From NCBI GenBank assembly GCA_015501605.1, contig JADNRZ010000017.1:868001-932000 (forward strand): a stretch of 64,000 bases of DNA. Reading direction: 5' to 3'. This document shows positions 59,263 to 64,000 of the stretch, piece by piece; position 1 is the first letter of the stretch, and each line of letters starts with the position of its first letter. The notes beneath the pieces were generated by a model, which did no database searches, was not told where the DNA came from, and saw only the letters and a list, made by a program, of their open reading frames with translations. Made by a program: the position numbers and the translations under genes. The DNA comes from Panaeolus papilionaceus (Eukaryota > Basidiomycota > Agaricomycetes > Agaricales).

Positions 59263-60725
59263 CTACACCCATCGTTGAACGATGACAGTGTTGACCAAGT
59301 TTGCACCCTGAACAGTCGCAGTGTCGTCATCGAGAGTACGATTAGGGAACGTGGTGCCGATCGTGTATGGGCGAACACGGTTTTCAGGTCGAGAGCTGAA
59401 AGAAACAATAAAAATTTATTTAAAGGAGTGTCTTGATATAAGAAAAAACATACGCATTGATGAAATTCCTGATATCCCCCACAGTGTGTGTGAGATTCAT
59501 GCGGCATACCATCCTGAACGAATTGAATGAGATTTTTAAACCGTGTCCTTGGAGTATTCAGCATACCTGGTTCCATCCGCCAAACGGATTTGTATACTGG
59601 TGGTGGGTTGAGACTGATCCACTTCGAATCGTGGTTGAATATCAGCAGGGGCAGCAGGAGGAGCAGTAGCAGGAGCGCTGCCAGGGAAGGTTCCAGGCAT
59701 TGCGATGGTGGGGGCAGACGCCTCGTTGGGAATTACGCCTCCCAACCTGTTTCCGGCCCCGACGAAAGCCCTCGTTCCTTTGGGTGGAACATAGTCTTCG
59801 TTGGTGCGTTGCGCCAGCTGCAATTCGACAGCCTGGCCCATACGCACGTTCAGAATAGCTGGAGGAGCGTGCCTGCATAGATAATTAAGTGATTTTCCAA
59901 CTATGGAGGCATGCTGCTGTGTCCATACCCTGAATGAATCTCGCGTAGTACTTGATCGTTGGCAGGATCGTCATATCGAAGCAACTCTCCATCTTCAACT
60001 TGGAAGCCATCCCGCCAGAATGTTATTCGGCGGGTAACGGTTTCTTCAGCTGCTCAACTAAGTTAGCGTAATGGATAATATGGTATGGCATATGAAACAC
60101 ACCTTCGGAACCAGCAGCAGGAATGAAAGTACTTTCCACTTCATCGCTGCCCAGGGTGTGTCCACCTCCAGAAAAAAGGCCCTGGGATCGACCCGGAGCG
60201 TTAGGTGGAGGACCAGCGCTAATTATATGGTTAGATTCAGACTAGTTGCATAAGGATACACGTACTCGGCGGCCCTTCTCAACAGCTCACGAACCATATT
60301 TCCCCCAGGGATCGACCTTCGATCATTAGGATTTTGAACCGAGATACCACTACATACATGTGTGAGCCATGCAAACAATTAGAATGAGAGAAAGACGAGC
60401 CTTCTTTCGCCACCAGCAAACCAATTCTCAGTTCCGCGATTCTCGTCATCACTCTCATCGTCATCATCATCTCCTCCTCCGCCAGCCATGGACCCAAGAC
60501 CACCGGAACGGGAGCTATTACTGGGACTACAGGTGGCCATCAGTTTATGCCAATTCATACCTGCAAGGTAACTCACGCAGGTGCAGGGTTTGCCCAATCT
60601 CCAATACGACCAATTCTGGGTCCCGACGACGACGACGACGACGACCAGTTGGGTGGAAGAGGCTCGCTTGACCCTCCTCCTAGGGTCCTACCTTGTCCTG
60701 AATTGTTGTTTCCACTGTCTGACAT
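59263..60725 (-). CDS. shp1: p47/Shp1 Cdc48 cofactor, SEP and UBX domains
   Basis: Eight exons (60725-60577, 60526-60401, 60349-60266, 60218-60103, 60049-59929, 59872-59567, 59513-59454, 59395-59263) encode 364 residues. Shp1/p47 links the AAA ATPase Cdc48/p97 to ubiquitin-dependent membrane fusion, protein breakdown and phosphatase-1 maturation. Domains in order: a low-complexity N-terminal part ([14 protein letters not shown], an Asp run), [17 protein letters not shown], a Cdc48-binding SHP motif ([10 protein letters not shown]), the SEP domain ([20 protein letters not shown] to [10 protein letters not shown]), a Pro/Ala linker and a UBX domain ([39 protein letters not shown]). No UBA domain is present at the N-terminal end, unlike yeast Shp1. 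The junction between exons 2 and 3 uses a GC donor if the family sequence is followed. Confidence 0.92.
60624..60646 (+). repeat. (CGA)n microsatellite inside shp1
   Basis: About seven trinucleotide units encoding a serine run in the disordered N-terminal part of the Shp1 protein on the minus strand. Confidence 0.85.
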
Positions 60726-60981
60726 GGTAAGTGTAAGATTGTATACGACAGTATGAGGGTTTGTCGACAAGAGTCAAGACTGATTTCCATCAAAGATTCA
60801 AAAGGGCGACGCGTTCACTGCAGCACGTGTACGTCATTCCCACCTGATTAGATAGTGGCAGTGGCAGTACCAAAACCCCTAATCCTTGCATTCGAAGGTT
60901 TGCAATTCGAGCAAAAGCTCTGCATTGGGTTGGCATGATATGTACATTGTATATCTCGAAGAAGAAAAAAAAGACTTTAAA

Positions 60982-61425
60982 TTACTTCTCTGCGTCTGTG
61001 GAAGCTTTGGCATCAGATTCAGAGGGTACAAAATCCTCGTTGATATGGTTGGTAACTTTTAGTTCAACCTTTTGCCCTGGCTGCACGTTGAAAATACTAG
61101 GAGGAACATTTCTGAATGGATTCAGAGCTCTACTCTCTCCTTAAGCTCTTCACATGTTACTTACCCAGCTTGTATTGCATTGAGGATTCTGGCATTGGCA
61201 GGATCTTCATATCGTCTTAACTCCCCGTCATCTAGTTGAAATCCATTCTTCCAGAAGGTCAAGTTGCGCTGAATTGCACCTTTAAACAACGTTGTACATT
61301 ATCCAAAGCAAGCGCTTCAATAACAAACCAAATCGTATAAAGGTTCTTTGCACCATACCTTCCGACTTCTCAGAACCACTAGACGGGTCACCATCCTTAG
61401 CTGATGAATTACCATTTGCTGACAT
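60982..61425 (-). CDS. Small SEP-domain-only protein, tandem paralogue of shp1
   Basis: Three exons (61425-61359, 61279-61165, 61111-60982) encode 103 residues. After a short Ser-rich leader (MSANGNSSAKDGDPSSGSEK) comes a complete SEP domain: QRNLTFWKNGFQLDDGELRR, YEDPANARILNAIQAG, NVPPSIFNVQPGQKVELKVT, NHINEDFVPS, then 15 polar residues and stop. By hand, 34 of 64 aligned SEP residues match the neighbouring Shp1. Both introns flanking or inside SEP sit at the same positions and phases (phase 1 before SEP, phase 2 after the conserved Gly). There is no SHP motif, UBA or UBX. SEP domains of p47 relatives are known to trimerise and to inhibit some proteases, so a regulator or competitor of Shp1 is conceivable, but that is inference. 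An upstream, unrecognised exon cannot be excluded. Confidence 0.82.
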
Positions 61426-61917
61426 CTATTGATCCTTTAAAGTTTGTATCGAGAAATATGGTAGTTAGAGGGTAAGATCGATAGATATACCTGAGTAGAT
61501 TCCGAGAAGAATCCGCCTCGTCGCTGACAAGTTTAAGCTGTGGCGGTGTAAGGTTTCTCACAAATCGACACAATCGATTTAAGTTCTGAACCTGGCTTAA
61601 TACCTTTAACATCTATATTTATCCAAAACACATACTCAGCTTTCATTCTCGTTTAATTGCTCTTGGTCCTCAGACACTGGAGATGTGTAGGGCAGAACCT
61701 CAAAAAGGATATTATTTCCATATATGGGCGACAATGTGCATCAAGCAACGCCGGACCGTGCAGACGGCGGACTCCGAATTCCGTTCATGGTTGGATGTGG
61801 GAAACACGCTTCTTTAATTTGTTCCTTGTAACTTTGACCAATTAACTTTGGTTTAATAACTGACCCGCTGTGACTTGCAGGAAGACCTGAGGTCGACTGG
61901 GTATCACTGGCACCATC
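61426..61917. promoter_or_regulatory. Divergent intergenic region between the SEP-only gene and the oxidoreductase
   Basis: 492 bp between outward-facing start codons, so it should contain both promoters. A TTTAATTG/TAATTTAACC-like AT-rich patch is present. No ORF is supported. Confidence 0.5.
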
Positions 61918-64000
61918 ATGAACTCACCTGGTGAAGTCCACATTCGTTCCGCGTATCACTTGAGCATTTTGGCTATTGCTTTGCTTTCATCAACTACTGC
62001 CATTGCTTTTGCCCACCAATCTTCAGATTCCACTCTTTCACAACCCTCGGACATACTTTACGACGATGATCCCAATGCACTACATGTACATGTGCAGCTA
62101 CCAACCGAACAGATACCCTTCTCCGTGGAAGACACCTCGACCTCAGACTTGAAGGAAGACCAACACTTCAACCATATGCCTTACGTTTCTCTACCAGTCG
62201 ACAACCCTACTCATTCTTTCTGGCTGGATACACCGAATGCTAACCCGTTGCGCAGAGTGGGGAGTACAGGCCCACTAACACGGGATGCGGACGTGTGTGT
62301 TGTTGGAAGTGGTATCACCGGAGTCAGTGCCGCATGGCATCTGTCTAGCATGCTTCAACCTGCAGGCATGAACCCTTCATCGGCGAACTCCTCCAATCCT
62401 AATTTCAGAGTTGTCGTTCTGGAAGCCCGAGAATTCTGTGTGTACTATCTTTGTTGTGCTATTATCTGGAGGACTAATACGTTTTCAAGGCTCCGGAGCT
62501 ACAGGTGCATTTCAGGGTGAATAACCAAAATAACCCAATGCTAATGTAAACTTCCTGTGGTATGTTAGGACGAAACGGCGGACACCTTCTTGCCAACCCC
62601 TTCCGGTCATTTATTTCGCGTCAGATCAAGCATGGTACAGCAGAAGCAATCAAATCTTATCAGCTTGAACAATATGGGACTTCATCCCTTGTCAAATTCC
62701 TCCAGTCTAATGGACTGGCAGACGACGTAGATCTGTTTCAGGGAGATCATGTCACGATCTTTACTAGTGCAGAGGAAGAGGCCGAAGCCAGGAAAGATTT
62801 TGACGCTGCTAAAGATGCTGGCCTATCCTTGGATCCGAAGGTTCACTGGATCGAGACAGAGGAATTAAGCCGGGTAGGTTGGCAACATTTGTGAAATTAA
62901 AGGACGATGTTCAAACTTTCTTTTTCAACAGTCTTATGGTATCGACCCCAAACTCGGTTATACTGGTGTTTTCTACAGTGGATATAACCTGTGGCCATGC
63001 AAGGCTGTCACAGAGCTCTACAAGGGTGCAGTAACTATGTCCGATAACGTGGACGTTCGGTTACACACGAGGACCCCTGTTACGAGTATAACGCCGCTCC
63101 GAACTGGTCTATCGTCAGATGCTCTCCCCGGCTCAGACAGCAGGACTCGTAGGTGGGCCTTGCAGACTCCCCGAGGCACTGTTAGGTGTGCCTACGTCGT
63201 CCATGGTACCAATGCATACTCAGCGCACCTTCTTCCCTTCCTTGCTGGCGAGGACCACGATGATCTATCTAACGACCTGCAAAAGCGCTCTCCTGGCTCA
63301 TACGGAATTATCCCGACTCGTGGTCAAGTCGGCACTGTTCGTGCATCTGTCGACTCTGCTCATCTGGGCTGGCATAACTCCTGGGGAGGAAGTGGCGGCT
63401 GGGAGTACTGGTTCCCCCGATTCCAGGATATCAACTCACCATTAAATATAACGGACGATTCTGCATCTCCGATTAATGCTGATGCGGCCAGGACGAGGAA
63501 TCCGTTGATCGTGCTCGGTGGTGGTCGACAACATTCGGGAGGAAACCTGGAAATGGGAACTACAGACGACTCTGAACTCAACCTTCAGGTTACGATTGCA
63601 CTTCGAAATTACTTGCCTCACTTGTTCCCTGGCAAGTTCCGGGTTCTCGCCGACGGAGCGCCAGCAGCCAAGAATATTGAGGACCCCTGGGAGATGGAAT
63701 GGGTACGTGACTTTAATTTGACTACGTTCTTATCTTTCCTGAGGTGCAAATGCTCAACTTCACAGTCTGGAATTATGGGATTCACCAAAACTGGGGATCC
63801 ATTTGTGAGCATTATCGTTTATCAATTCTTGAACCGACCCTCATATATGCTTGGAACTCTTTAGGTCGGTCCAGTATCTTACCCAGATAGTCTGGTTGCT
63901 GCCAGTCCTTTTGATGGGCAATACATCGCAGCTGGTTACTCCGGACATGGGATGCCGAGGGCTTATGCGTGGTATGCTTCCATAACACAGACACCTCCCC
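61918..64000 (+). CDS. FAD-dependent oxidoreductase (DAO family), 3' end outside window
   Basis: Exons 61918-62437, 62490-62504, 62569-62873, 62932-63702, 63766-63804 and 63865 onward. The protein has an N-terminal hydrophobic segment (LSILAIALLSSTTAIAFA), either a signal peptide or an anchor. Next is the FAD-binding Rossmann motif DVCVVGSGITGVSAAWHL, then VVLEAREFCSGATGRNGGHL, which assembles only if the 15-nt exon is included. Later parts (YVVHGTNAYSAHLLPFL; GIIPTRGQVGTVR; PLIVLGGGRQHSGGNLEMGT; IMGFTKTGDPFVG; YIAAGYSGHGMPRAYA) match the D-amino-acid-oxidase-like family seen in many fungi. The substrate cannot be named. The last visible exon either ends near 63971 at a GTATGC donor or continues to the window edge. 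Confidence 0.9.

Overview
This window is nuclear DNA of a filamentous basidiomycete, most likely an Agaricomycete. The evidence is genes split by many short GT-AG introns (mostly 45-75 nt), divergent and convergent genes without operons, fungus-only families (Eos1, Ypp1), a DUF6533 membrane protein and F-box proteins of the kind amplified in mushroom genomes. No organelle, viral or bacterial tract was seen. I place 20 gene models (two cut by the window edges, two apparently damaged) and one transposon-like insertion. Exon coordinates were derived by hand from splice signals, reading phase and family resemblance; no search was run.

Left part (1-23 kb): the 3' end of TFIIS; a conserved-looking gene of unknown function; a 1522-residue Ypp1 (TTC7-type) scaffold divergent from Dph2 (diphthamide synthesis) across about 200 bp; a long disordered protein; Eos1; a kinase-like gene with an apparent frameshift; and a MAPEG-family microsomal glutathione S-transferase cut into seven small exons.

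Middle (23-46 kb): two very large, mostly disordered proteins transcribed divergently across 2.9 kb. One has about five membrane segments at its N-terminal end, the other a helical, BAR-like N-terminal end. They are followed by SUMO, a secreted M28 zinc peptidase and an F-box protein.

Right part (46-64 kb): a gene-poor stretch holding a 652-bp TA-flanked inverted-repeat element, one disordered protein, a DUF6533 gene of doubtful integrity, another F-box gene and an unknown gene. It ends in a compact cluster: a p47/Shp1 Cdc48 cofactor (SEP plus UBX), directly preceded on the same strand by a tiny gene encoding only a SEP domain, then a divergent FAD-dependent oxidoreductase running off the window.

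Several genes belong to protein modification and quality control (SUMO, Shp1, the SEP-only protein, two F-box proteins, Eos1, Dph2), but nothing shows that they are co-regulated. The most unusual item is the SEP-only paralogue: it shares intron positions and phases with the neighbouring shp1 gene, so it looks like an exon-level duplication that has kept an open frame.
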